DNA from: an uncultured Erysipelotrichaceae bacterium
Lineage (GTDB): Bacteria; Bacillota_I; Bacilli_A; Erysipelotrichales; Coprobacillaceae
Assembly (NCBI GenBank): GCA_900538465.1
Contig: UPXV01000001.1
Span: forward strand, 62,001 to 126,000
Direction: 5' to 3'
DNA: 64,000 nucleotides
How positions within the stretch are numbered: the stretch's first letter is position 1; every line of letters starts with the position of its first letter. Below, piece after piece: positions 1 through 7,490 of this stretch. The notes under the pieces were generated by a model. That model was not told the origin of the DNA and made no database searches. It saw only the letters and a program-made list of their open reading frames with translations. Position numbers and translations under genes: made by a program.

Positions 1-213
1 AGCTTTCATAAAAACGTACGTTCAAAATCTTTATTTGCATCAATATTAGATGACATTGAAGGGATTGGACCAAAACGTAAGAGACAATTGCTTAATCGTT
101 TTAAGAGTGTGAAACGTATGAAAGAAGCAACTTTAGAAGAACTGCAAGAAATCTTACCAGAGAAAGTTGCTCAAGAACTTTACGAATCTTTACAAGATGA
201 GCGCACATCATAA
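1..213 (+). CDS. uvrC: UvrABC system protein C, C-terminal end (partial)
   Basis: The reading frame is open from the first base and ends at TAA 211-213, giving the last 70 residues of UvrC, the endonuclease subunit of nucleotide excision repair. Residues LDDIEGIGPKRKRQLLNRF match the first helix-hairpin-helix of the UvrC C-terminal (HhH)2 DNA-binding domain, and the second hairpin follows (EELQEILPEKVAQELY). The nuclease domains lie upstream of the window. The position just before gerE and murI resembles the B. subtilis uvrC-gerE-racE region. The assignment rests on the HhH motif and synteny. Confidence 0.85.
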   Translation, partial: SFHKNVRSKSLFASILDDIEGIGPKRKRQLLNRFKSVKRMKEATLEELQEILPEKVAQELYESLQDERTS

Positions 214-231
214 ACTTTTTCTCATATATTA
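205..231 (+). promoter_or_regulatory. SigK-type promoter of gerE
   Basis: AC at 205-206, a spacer of exactly 16 nt, then CATATATTA at 223-231. This is a perfect fit to the Bacillus SigK pattern AC-N16-CATAnnnTA. B. subtilis gerE is a SigK gene, and sigK is encoded in this window. The predicted start falls at about 237, inside or just before the Shine-Dalgarno, so the leader would be very short. Confidence 0.6.
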
Positions 232-248
232 AATCAGGGAGGGTTACA

Positions 249-452
249 ATGCATTCCTTATTAACGAAAAGAGAAAAAGAGATTTTCACGCTATTAACAC
301 TTAATAAATCTACAAAAGAAATTGCTGAAGAATTATGTATCAGTGAAAAGACTGTTCGTAATCATATTTCTAATGTGATTCAAAAATTAGGTGTTGAATC
401 GAGAATACAAGCTGTTTTGGAATTAATCAAGATGAAAGAGATTGATTTGTAA
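249..452 (+). CDS. gerE: Spore coat transcription regulator GerE
   Basis: A 67-residue protein consisting only of a LuxR/GerE-type helix-turn-helix. LLTKREKEIFTLL, TKEIAEELCISEKTVRNHIS and QKLGVESRIQAVLEL agree nearly residue for residue with B. subtilis GerE as remembered. In Bacillus, GerE is the last regulator of the mother-cell cascade and adjusts coat-gene expression after SigK. It lacks any receiver domain and matches the family's usual size of about 70 residues. A strong RBS (AGGGAGGG, 236-243) lies 5 nt before ATG 249. The upstream SigK-type promoter and the murI and gerM neighbours support the call. Confidence 0.9.
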   Translation: MHSLLTKREKEIFTLLTLNKSTKEIAEELCISEKTVRNHISNVIQKLGVESRIQAVLELIKMKEIDL

Positions 453-471
453 ATTAATCTCTTTTTCTTTA
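435..471 (+). terminator. Rho-independent terminator after gerE
   Basis: The stem AAAGAGATT (435-443) pairs with AATCTCTTT (456-464), followed by a T-rich tract. It overlaps the end of gerE. Confidence 0.75.
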
Positions 472-490
472 AAAAAAAGTGAATATGTAT

Positions 491-496
491 TATAAT
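491..496 (+). promoter_or_regulatory. Probable -10 box for the VanY-like gene
   Basis: A TATAAT hexamer sits 20 nt before ATG 517. No good -35 hexamer is visible at 17 nt, so this is only a partial promoter call. Confidence 0.35.
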
Positions 497-516
497 GGTC
501 GAGAAAGGGTGATTGT

Positions 517-1659
517 ATGAAAATGAAGACTTGGCATTTATTTTTGGTCATTATCATTTTATTTGGTTGCTCCTTTTTTGTGGTCAATTTAAGATTTGAT
601 AAATTTTATAGATTAAATGGTGTTAATAATGATAATCGTGTTTTGATTGATAAATATTTAGATGAAGATGAACAGACCTATTTGATTGAAAATCAAATTT
701 CTATTCATTTGTTTATTGATTATATTAAAGAAGATGATTTTCATTTACAAAACTATCAATATTATAATTATTTAAAAGATACCAATCGTTATCAAAAAAC
801 AAATGATATTTTAGATATTGGAAATAGTTTAGCGACACGTTTGAATTATTTATATAAGAATCAAGCTTTTGATAAAGCCAAACAATTAATTGATCGGACT
901 TTAGAGGGTGCATTTTTAGCAGAAGAGAATTTTCAATTTGATTACATAGATATATATGCTGATTTGTTACCTTTATATGATAAAAATGATTATTCTTTTA
1001 TAGAAGATACGGACTTTTATGTTCAAAAACTTCATATGATGGGTATTGAAAGTTTTGATGATGTCAAAGCAAAAATGAAAATGTTAACAACAGCTTATAC
1101 AAAGAAATCTTTAAAGCAGTTATTAACACAAGAATTACCACCAGAAACAGAAATTATTTTTAATCCTTATGAATTATCAACAATTGTTAATCAACAACAT
1201 TATATAGGACAATATGAGCCTAATGGCTTATTGTTGGTTCAAGATGTTCCAAGAGTGAGATATGCGATGTATTTACAAAGCGATGCTTATAGTGCGCTTT
1301 TAAGAATGTATCAGGATTTAAGTCAACATTATAATGGTTTCTTATTAAGAGAGGCGTATATTGGACCACAGAATTTATCTAAGGATGAGATTGGATATAA
1401 TGAATGGCAACTTGGTTTAACTATTCAAGTCGCACAATCTGAGACTGCTTATTCAAAATTTTCTGAAACACAAATGTCAAAATGGTTAGAGGAACATGCT
1501 TATGAATATGGATTTATCTTACGTTATCCTAAAAATAAAGCTTCAATTACTAACCATAGTTATGATGCTCATATTTATCGCTACGTTGGTAAATCATTAG
1601 CAAAGTCTTTATATGAATCCAATCTTACATTGGAAGAATATCAAATGCAAAAGAGATAG
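517..1659 (+). CDS. Membrane-anchored VanY-like protein, probable pseudo-peptidase
   Basis: 380 residues. An N-terminal membrane anchor (about 7-25) is followed by an extracytoplasmic region. The last ~110 residues follow the D-Ala-D-Ala carboxypeptidase VanY/DacB pattern: KWLEEHAYEYGFILRYP, then RYVG and a final LTLEEYQ. The zinc and catalytic motifs are replaced. SxHxxGxAxD reads N-E-W-Q-L-G-L-T-I-Q (295-304), so His and Asp become W297 and Q304. EPWH reads D-A-H-I (350-353), so the third His is I353. The fold may be kept, but zinc hydrolysis is unlikely. A role in wall binding or sporulation is inference from its place between gerE and murI. Translation starts at ATG 517 after AAAGGGTG. 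Confidence 0.75.
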   Translation: MKMKTWHLFLVIIILFGCSFFVVNLRFDKFYRLNGVNNDNRVLIDKYLDEDEQTYLIENQISIHLFIDYIKEDDFHLQNYQYYNYLKDTNRYQKTNDILDIGNSLATRLNYLYKNQAFDKAKQLIDRTLEGAFLAEENFQFDYIDIYADLLPLYDKNDYSFIEDTDFYVQKLHMMGIESFDDVKAKMKMLTTAYTKKSLKQLLTQELPPETEIIFNPYELSTIVNQQHYIGQYEPNGLLLVQDVPRVRYAMYLQSDAYSALLRMYQDLSQHYNGFLLREAYIGPQNLSKDEIGYNEWQLGLTIQVAQSETAYSKFSETQMSKWLEEHAYEYGFILRYPKNKASITNHSYDAHIYRYVGKSLAKSLYESNLTLEEYQMQKR

Positions 1660-1669
1660 GAGATAGTTT

Positions 1670-2455
1670 ATGAATAAACCAATTGGTCTTTTTGATTCAG
1701 GAGTTGGAGGCTTAACAGTTCTTACTTCTTTGATGAAAGAATTACCACAAGAAGATATTATATATATAGGAGATAATCAACATTGTCCATATGGAGATAA
1801 AACGAAAGAACAATTATTATCTTATACAAAAGACATCTGTCAATATTTTGTTGATAGAGATGTCAAAATGATTGTGTTGGCTTGTAATACAACAAGTGCT
1901 AATGTTTTATCAGAATTACAGGCATTATTTCCTCAAGTTCCCATTGTTGGAGTCATTCATTCAACCGTTCATGATTTCTTGATTCGTCATCATAAACGTG
2001 TATTAATTATTGCAACCAATGCTACTATTCAATCTCATAAATATAAAGAAATGATTCATCATTATGATCAATCTGTAGAGGTTTATGAACTAGCAACACC
2101 AGCCTTGGTTCCTTTGATTGAATCAGGAGATTATAAACAAGGAATTCATCCAGTTTTAAAAGAGTATCTTCAACCATATCATGATAAGGTCGATTCTATT
2201 ATATTAGGATGTACGCATTATCCAATTGTTTTAGACCAAATTCAACATGTTTTTCCATTGAAAGACTATGTTTCAAGTAGTGATTCTGTTTGTCAGGAAG
2301 TGTCTTCTTATTTGAAAGTTCATCATTGTAAGTGTGAGGAAAAACATGAACGTTATATTGAAATATATACCACAGGGGATGTAAGGGAATTCTTTCATTC
2401 TTCTCAAGGATTCTTTGATTATCAAGAACTACAAGTAGAACATCTTGATTTATAA
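1670..2455 (+). CDS. murI: Glutamate racemase
   Basis: A 261-residue cofactor-independent racemase that makes D-glutamate for peptidoglycan in the cytoplasm. The two catalytic cysteines sit in the expected motifs: GLFDSGVGGLTVL at the N-terminus, LACNTTSA (first Cys) and LGCTHYPI (second Cys). Length is typical of the family. It starts 10 nt after the VanY-like gene, with AGGAGA before ATG 1670, so the two are probably co-transcribed. Its place between gerE and gerM matches B. subtilis racE. Confidence 0.95.
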   Translation: MNKPIGLFDSGVGGLTVLTSLMKELPQEDIIYIGDNQHCPYGDKTKEQLLSYTKDICQYFVDRDVKMIVLACNTTSANVLSELQALFPQVPIVGVIHSTVHDFLIRHHKRVLIIATNATIQSHKYKEMIHHYDQSVEVYELATPALVPLIESGDYKQGIHPVLKEYLQPYHDKVDSIILGCTHYPIVLDQIQHVFPLKDYVSSSDSVCQEVSSYLKVHHCKCEEKHERYIEIYTTGDVREFFHSSQGFFDYQELQVEHLDL

Positions 2456-2490
2456 TGCATATCGCAAAAGATATGCATTTTTCTTTTTTT
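2455..2490 (+). terminator. Terminator after murI
   Basis: Perfect stem ATGCATATC (2455-2463) and GATATGCAT (2470-2478), followed by TTTTCTTTTTTT. Confidence 0.85.
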
Positions 2491-2502
2491 ATAACATATA
2501 GT
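2475..2502 (+). promoter_or_regulatory. SigE-like promoter of gerM
   Basis: GCATTTT (2475-2481) fits the SigE -35 pattern KMATATT at 6 of 7 positions. After 13 nt comes CATATAGT (2495-2502), which fits CATACAnT with one mismatch. The -35 overlaps the murI terminator stem. B. subtilis gerM is transcribed by SigE. Confidence 0.4.
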
Positions 2503-2521
2503 GTTTATTGAGGTGGTCTCC

Positions 2522-3409
2522 ATGAAAAAGAAGATAGGGGTTATAACAGTTTTGGTTTTTTGTTTGGCATTTGTTTCTTATGTTTATCTTCATCGCGATA
2601 AAAATAAAGAAGAAGTAACGGATGTTTATTTAAAAACAGTTGTTTTTAAAGATGGTGATGGAGATTTGATTCCTGTATCAGTTAATCTTCATTCCAAGAT
2701 GGAATTAGAAGAAGAAATCAGAAATCGTGTGGATTTAATGAAATCAAAAGAGATGACACGTTATGGATTGAATCCTATTTTTAGTCAAGATCTTCAAGTC
2801 CAATCAGTTGAATTAAAAGATCATGTTTTAACTATGAGTTTTAATGATGAACTCTATTCTAATCAAGATGCTTTGGATATTTTAGAAGCTTTGACTTTTA
2901 CAATGACCGATTATGATGATGTCCAACAATTACGAATTCAAATAGATGAGAAAAATGTTTCCTATCTTCCTAATAGTACAATTCCTTTATCTTCATTAAC
3001 AAAAGATTTAGGATTAAATAATTTTGAAGAAACAACATCATTATTACATGAAACAATTCCAGTTATGGCTTATCATCAAAAAATAATTAATCAATATTCT
3101 TATTATGTTCCAACAACTGTAAGAATTGATGAAAATGATTCTTTACAACAACAAGTTCAAACAATATTAAGTTATGTTCAAAGTAAAATTCATTTGATTG
3201 ATGCTCATCAAGAAAATGGTGTTTTAACGATTGAATTAGATTCTAATATCTTATTAGATAATGAAAGAATAGATAAAACTTTAGAAGATTTAATTGTGTT
3301 ATCATTGTCTTCTTTAAAAGATGTCGAAGATGTTGAAATTAAAATCAATGGTGAGGATGTGAGAACACAGAAATCTTCACAAATTGAATATAATTATTTG
3401 AAGATATAG
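2522..3409 (+). CDS. gerM: Sporulation/germination protein GerM
   Basis: 295 residues from ATG 2522, chosen because GAGGTGG (2510-2516) sits 5 nt upstream. A GTG at 2501 is also in frame but has no RBS. One N-terminal membrane segment (about 5-24) anchors an extracytoplasmic part with two GerM-type domains of roughly 110 residues. The first contains LQVQSVELKDHVLTMSFNDELY, and the second the parallel stretch IHLIDAHQENGVLTIELDSNIL. GerM proteins act in the forespore-mother cell envelope during engulfment and cortex formation. Synteny with murI and the YsnB gene agrees with B. subtilis. Confidence 0.85.
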   Translation: MKKKIGVITVLVFCLAFVSYVYLHRDKNKEEVTDVYLKTVVFKDGDGDLIPVSVNLHSKMELEEEIRNRVDLMKSKEMTRYGLNPIFSQDLQVQSVELKDHVLTMSFNDELYSNQDALDILEALTFTMTDYDDVQQLRIQIDEKNVSYLPNSTIPLSSLTKDLGLNNFEETTSLLHETIPVMAYHQKIINQYSYYVPTTVRIDENDSLQQQVQTILSYVQSKIHLIDAHQENGVLTIELDSNILLDNERIDKTLEDLIVLSLSSLKDVEDVEIKINGEDVRTQKSSQIEYNYLKI

Positions 3410-3445
3410 TAATTTTTTTAAATTCTGTTATAATATTTTCTGGTG

Positions 3446-3922
3446 ATGAAAGTGAAAAAAATTGTTGTAATGTCAGATAATCATGGAATGGATGAAATGA
3501 TTGAACGTGTCAAAGAATTAGAACCTCATGCAGACTATTATGTTCATTGTGGAGATAGTGAAGCAAGTTATCAACAATTATTAAATGGTTTTATTTGTGT
3601 GAAAGGAAATAATGATTGGGCTTTAGATTTACCATTAGAGGCAAAATTCATTGTAGAAGATATACCAATTTTAATTATGCATGGGCATTTGTTTGGTTTC
3701 TTTAATCGTGAATTGGCTATGAATGATGCTTTGACAAGAAATGAATGTCAAATTCTACTTTGTGGTCATACCCATATGCCAATGTTTCAAAAAGATGGTT
3801 CTTATTATTATATTAATCCCGGCTCTACTTCTTTACCACGTGGTGGAAGTTCTCGTAGCTATTGTGTTGTCACAATTGACCAGGGACAAGTTGATTGCGA
3901 GTTTAAAAATATTGATGCTTAA
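3446..3922 (+). CDS. YsnB/YfcE (MJ0936) family metallophosphoesterase
   Basis: About 158 residues with all calcineurin-type metal-binding motifs: MSDNHG, HCGDSE, GNND, MHGH, CGHTHMP and NPGS. The family contains small phosphodiesterases with loosely defined substrates, and the equivalent B. subtilis gene is ysnB. ATG 3446 is preferred, but GTG 3443 and GTG 3452 are also in frame and no clear Shine-Dalgarno is visible. A TATAAT at 3429-3434 lies so close that the transcript would be almost leaderless. A divergent paralogue lies at 62853-63404. Confidence 0.85.
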   Translation: MKVKKIVVMSDNHGMDEMIERVKELEPHADYYVHCGDSEASYQQLLNGFICVKGNNDWALDLPLEAKFIVEDIPILIMHGHLFGFFNRELAMNDALTRNECQILLCGHTHMPMFQKDGSYYYINPGSTSLPRGGSSRSYCVVTIDQGQVDCEFKNIDA

Positions 3923-3958
3923 AAAGTATATGGTTTAAGCTAAAAACTTTTAACAAGT

Positions 3959-3989
3959 AACGGAGTTTATTTTGCTCCGTTTTTATTTT
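3959..3989 (+). terminator. Terminator after the YsnB-like gene
   Basis: The stem ACGGAG (3960-3965) pairs with CTCCGT (3975-3980), followed by TTTTTATTTT. The 3' arm begins direct-repeat copy A. Confidence 0.75.
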
Positions 3990-4037
3990 AGAAATTTGTA
4001 AATAATACTGTTTAAAATTTTGTGGTCTATTTGTGTT
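3975..4037. repeat. 63-bp direct repeat, copy A (left of LRR gene)
   Basis: This begins in the 3' arm of the terminator after the YsnB-like gene and matches 7204-7266 in the same orientation at about 56 of 63 positions. Both copies contain CTCCGTTTTTATTTT and then TTTGTAAATAATACT. Together they bracket the LRR gene. Confidence 0.75.
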
Positions 4038-4243
4038 ATAAATAATCTTTGATAGAATGAGAAAAAGTAGTGCATTTGAAACAAACATTTTTAATGAAAT
4101 GAAATATAGTGATAGAATCAATGAATTTCAATCTTTTTTTGATTAAAATGAATTCACTTTATATTTGGAACTTGCCAAACACTTAAAGTCCAGGGGTCTC
4201 TTTTGTGATTATTTAATGTATGATAAATAAATTATAATCATCA

Positions 4244-4272
4244 TTGTAATTCGAATGTTTAAGGACTATAAT
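4244..4272 (+). promoter_or_regulatory. SigA-type promoter for the LRR protein gene
   Basis: TTGTAA (4244-4249), a 17-nt spacer and TATAAT (4267-4272). Confidence 0.55.
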
Positions 4273-4326
4273 TTGTGTGATTAGAAATAATATGGATTTA
4301 TCTCATATTGACCCGTTGGTAGTATT

Positions 4327-4382
4327 CAAATATTATCTATACCAATGCAACCAAATATTGCTTTTTCTATAGATATTATTTG
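4327..4382. repeat. 15-bp inverted repeat ahead of the LRR gene
   Basis: CAAATATTATCTATA (4327-4341) and TATAGATATTATTTG (4368-4382) are inverted copies with one mismatch, separated by 26 nt. The right arm ends about 10 nt before the Shine-Dalgarno. This could be an operator or an mRNA hairpin controlling translation. Confidence 0.6.
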
Positions 4383-4403
4383 CTAAAGAAAAGAGGAATA
4401 ATA

Positions 4404-7181
4404 ATGAAAAAGTTAATAACAATTTTCATGGCTGCAAGTTTAATAGCCATGAGTTTCATTATGGTCATTTTGGCATATCCGGTTTCAGCAAATAATGAAA
4501 CTAAAGATATTGCTATAATCAACAATAAACAAGAAAGTCATCAATATTCTCCACAATCAAAAATGACTTCTTCATCCTTAAATGAAGCAAGTATCAAAAC
4601 TGATAAAGTACTCATGGATACAGGAGATATAGAAATTAATTCATCTAACTTTCCTGATAAGAACTTTCGTACATATATATCAAAAAATATTGATACAGAT
4701 CAAAACGGTACATTATCAACAGAAGAATTACTGAAAGTCACGTATATAAATATCAATTCAAATAATCCTTGGTTATTTAAGTCGTTGGATGGAATAGAAT
4801 ATTTTACTAATCTAGAGACATTAAATTGTAGTGGTTCATATATTACTGCTTTAGATCTCAAAAAAAATACAGCTTTGAGAATTTTGTGGTGTTCTAGTAT
4901 GCCATATCTCAGAACTTTAAATATTTCGAGTAATACTTCTTTAGAAAGCCTTAATTTAAATAATAATAAATTGATAGAAAGTCTAGATTTAAGTCCAAAT
5001 ATTAAGTTGAAAACATTGAAATGTAATAGCATGACAAACTTAGCTAATATAAATCTTTCTATGAATACAGATTTAAAGGATTTGGATTGTTCAGGAACAG
5101 TATTAACAAGTTTAGATCTTAGCTATTGTGCCAATTTAGGTAATTTAAATTGTTCAAATATAAAAACTTTAGAAAATCTAGATTTAAAAAACAATAAAAA
5201 AATAATAATATTGAATTGTTCTGATATGGATAAATTAGTCAGCTTAAATCTTTCTAATGCATTGGGCTTGACGAAATTAACATGTACTAATTTGAAACTC
5301 TTGACAGATATTGATATTAGCAAAAGTAAATCATTACAACAGTTAGATTTTTCTGATTCTAATTTATCACAGTTAGATGTTAGTGAAAACACTAACCTAA
5401 CACAATTAAAGGTAAATAATACAGCTTTGTCTTCATTAAATGTGACGAATAATGAAAAGTTGACGAGATTAGAATGTAATAATACCAATATTGATCAATT
5501 AGATGTTAGGAAAAATCTAGATTTAGAATATTTATATTGTTCGAAAACAAATATTTCTGATCTAGATCTCAGTAAAAATGAAAAACTATCAGAACTCAAT
5601 CTTAATGAAACAAAGATAACCAATATTGATCTTTCTTCACAAAAAGAATTGAGGAGGTTGTATTTGAATGATTCAAGTATTAAAGAGTTAGATCTTAGCA
5701 AAAATTTAAATTTATTTAGTCTTCAAATAAATAATACAAGTATTGATACACTCGATCTAAAATCAAATATTAATTTGAGTTCACTAGAAGCTAATAATAC
5801 TTTATTATCTACACTTGATGTAGGAAAACAAGAAAAGTTAAGTTCAATAGAACTTAGTGGTACCAACGTGGTAGGATTAGATATTAGACATTTGACAGCT
5901 TCACCAAGTCCAATTAGCACGCTTACTTTGAGAATATATAATGGGAAATTGGCATGGCTCAATGTAGGAGACCTCCCAAGTCTTGGCGTTTTTTACATGA
6001 ATGAGAATTCAGAAATTGATTTAGAAGTTCCGCAAGATTCCTTTTTAATTACTGATATGTTCCCAGGTATTGATATAAGTAAAGTATCGATTACTGACAA
6101 TACGACAAGTTATGATTCTACGACAGGAAGAGTTTCTCATTATACAAATGGTTCGGTAATTACTTATGACTATAACTGTGGTACAAAAGTGGTTCATTCA
6201 AACAGAGAAGACATTATTTTGCATGTTAAATTAAATATTACAGTAAAACAAAATAGTACTATTTCTATTGTAGATACTTTAGATAAAATCTATGATGGTG
6301 TTGCTGTCAAGGCAGAACCTCATGTGGTAACAACTGGAAGTACAGGTGAAGTTACTTATCTATGGGAAATGAAAAATAATGATGGTCTTTGGGAAACCTG
6401 TATTTCAGTTCCTACCAATGCAGGAACATACAGGGTAACTGCTACAATAGCTGGTGATAATTTGTATTTGGAAGGAACATCAGTTCCAATGGAGTTTACT
6501 ATTTCAAAAGCTTCTAATGCTTGGGAAGAACCATTGACTATGAATGGATGGACATATAGCGAAAACATGCAACAGCCAAATGCCGTTACTAAATATGGTG
6601 AAATCACGTATACATATAGTCAATCACCTGATGGAAACTTTAGTACAAATTTGCCTACTACTGCTGGAACATGGTATGTAAAAGCAGTTGTAGCTGATAC
6701 AAATAATTATACTGGTTTAGAAGATGTACGATCTTTTATAATTAAACAAAAAGATTTATCAAGCGCAGATATTGCTATATCTGATATAGAAACAGAAGCG
6801 GATTTAGATCATCTTGTTATTAAAGATGGAGATAAAACTCTTGTGCTAGGAACTGATTATATTATTACTAAAAATAATGTTGATAATAAAACAATAATAG
6901 AAATTATTGGAAAAGGAAATTATACTGGGTCAATAATAAAAATACAGGTTGATGAATCAGACAAGCCTTCTACTGATGATAATAATTCATCTCAAGAACC
7001 AAATGATAATAATCAATCTATAGATTCAAACACTAATCATAAAAATGATGGATCAAATGAAACAACTGGAGTTATTCAAACATCTGATAATACATCATTT
7101 ATAGAAATAGTTGCTGTAATGATTTTATCAGGATGGATTTATGTGATAGTGAAAAAAGTTATAAATAAAGAAAATAGGTAA
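4404..7181 (+). CDS. Leucine-rich-repeat surface protein with MBG-like domains
   Basis: 925 residues from ATG 4404 (AGAGGAA upstream). TTG 4380 is in frame but has no RBS. A signal peptide ends near YPVSAN (about 30). Then comes an EF-hand-like cap (FPDKNFRTYISKNIDTDQNG, about 76-95) common ahead of LRRs in Clostridia-type surface proteins. About 20 short LRRs of roughly 21 residues follow (L..LDLS.N..L..L.CN). Next are MBG/Ig-like domains (KIYDGVAVKAEP, VPTNAGTYRVTATIAGDN), an Asn/Ser-rich linker, and a C-terminal IQTSDN, hydrophobic helix and KKVINKENR tail resembling a QTGD-type sorting or membrane signal. Probably a wall-associated adhesin; its ligand cannot be inferred. Confidence 0.8.
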   Translation: MKKLITIFMAASLIAMSFIMVILAYPVSANNETKDIAIINNKQESHQYSPQSKMTSSSLNEASIKTDKVLMDTGDIEINSSNFPDKNFRTYISKNIDTDQNGTLSTEELLKVTYININSNNPWLFKSLDGIEYFTNLETLNCSGSYITALDLKKNTALRILWCSSMPYLRTLNISSNTSLESLNLNNNKLIESLDLSPNIKLKTLKCNSMTNLANINLSMNTDLKDLDCSGTVLTSLDLSYCANLGNLNCSNIKTLENLDLKNNKKIIILNCSDMDKLVSLNLSNALGLTKLTCTNLKLLTDIDISKSKSLQQLDFSDSNLSQLDVSENTNLTQLKVNNTALSSLNVTNNEKLTRLECNNTNIDQLDVRKNLDLEYLYCSKTNISDLDLSKNEKLSELNLNETKITNIDLSSQKELRRLYLNDSSIKELDLSKNLNLFSLQINNTSIDTLDLKSNINLSSLEANNTLLSTLDVGKQEKLSSIELSGTNVVGLDIRHLTASPSPISTLTLRIYNGKLAWLNVGDLPSLGVFYMNENSEIDLEVPQDSFLITDMFPGIDISKVSITDNTTSYDSTTGRVSHYTNGSVITYDYNCGTKVVHSNREDIILHVKLNITVKQNSTISIVDTLDKIYDGVAVKAEPHVVTTGSTGEVTYLWEMKNNDGLWETCISVPTNAGTYRVTATIAGDNLYLEGTSVPMEFTISKASNAWEEPLTMNGWTYSENMQQPNAVTKYGEITYTYSQSPDGNFSTNLPTTAGTWYVKAVVADTNNYTGLEDVRSFIIKQKDLSSADIAISDIETEADLDHLVIKDGDKTLVLGTDYIITKNNVDNKTIIEIIGKGNYTGSIIKIQVDESDKPSTDDNNSSQEPNDNNQSIDSNTNHKNDGSNETTGVIQTSDNTSFIEIVAVMILSGWIYVIVKKVINKENR

Positions 7182-7189
7182 TAAAAAAA

Positions 7190-7216
7190 TGACGGGGCTT
7201 GTGCTCCGTTTTTATT
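7190..7216 (+). terminator. Terminator after the LRR gene
   Basis: The stem ACGGGGC (7192-7198) pairs with GCTCCGT (7203-7209) with one G-T pair, then TTTTATTTT. It nearly copies the terminator at 3959. Confidence 0.75.
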
Positions 7217-7266
7217 TTAAGAATTTGTAAATAATACTTTTTAAAATTTTAAGGTCCATTAGTGTT
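7204..7266. repeat. 63-bp direct repeat, copy B (right of LRR gene)
   Basis: Second copy of the repeat described at 3975-4037, same orientation, with about 7 mismatches. It begins in the 3' arm of the terminator of the LRR gene. Confidence 0.75.
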
Positions 7267-7460
7267 TACTGCTAATCTTTTTTGAAATAATTTTTTCAAA
7301 TATTCAAATCTTTTTTAATATTGTTAGCAAATATCCCCGTAACAAGAAAATTTCTGTTTCTATAAAAATATTTTGTTTTCAATTGAAAGCAAAGATGGAA
7401 TCAGTGTAACTTTTAATGCCTAAAGTTTATTTCGTAATGATTTCATATATTAAAATATTT
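7267..7460. other. Non-coding stretch between LRR and ATPase genes
   Basis: The whole gap 7182-7488 contains the LRR terminator, repeat copy B and the hairpin at 7461. In this middle part I see only AT-rich sequence with no supported gene, promoter or RNA. Confidence 0.6.
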
Positions 7461-7490
7461 AGGTCTTCTCAAACGAGAAGACCTTTTCTT
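7461..7490. terminator. Terminator hairpin between convergent genes
   Basis: A perfect 10-bp stem AGGTCTTCTC / GAGAAGACCT (7461-7470, 7475-7484) with an AAAC loop. TTTTCTT follows on the plus strand, with a weaker U tract on the minus strand. It probably serves the ATPase gene and may act in both directions. Confidence 0.75.

Larger units (their letters stand above)
4038..4403. other. Intergenic region upstream of the LRR gene
   Basis: There is no coding frame that I can support. The region holds an imperfect hairpin at about 4123-4155 (TGAATTTCAATC against GATTAAAATGAATTCA), a SigA-type promoter (4244-4272) and a 15-bp inverted repeat (4327-4382). The leader of the LRR transcript would be about 125 nt. 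Confidence 0.6.

Noticed and set aside
4123..4155. Hairpin in the gap before the LRR gene as a terminator
   Set aside because: The arms are imperfect and no T run follows.
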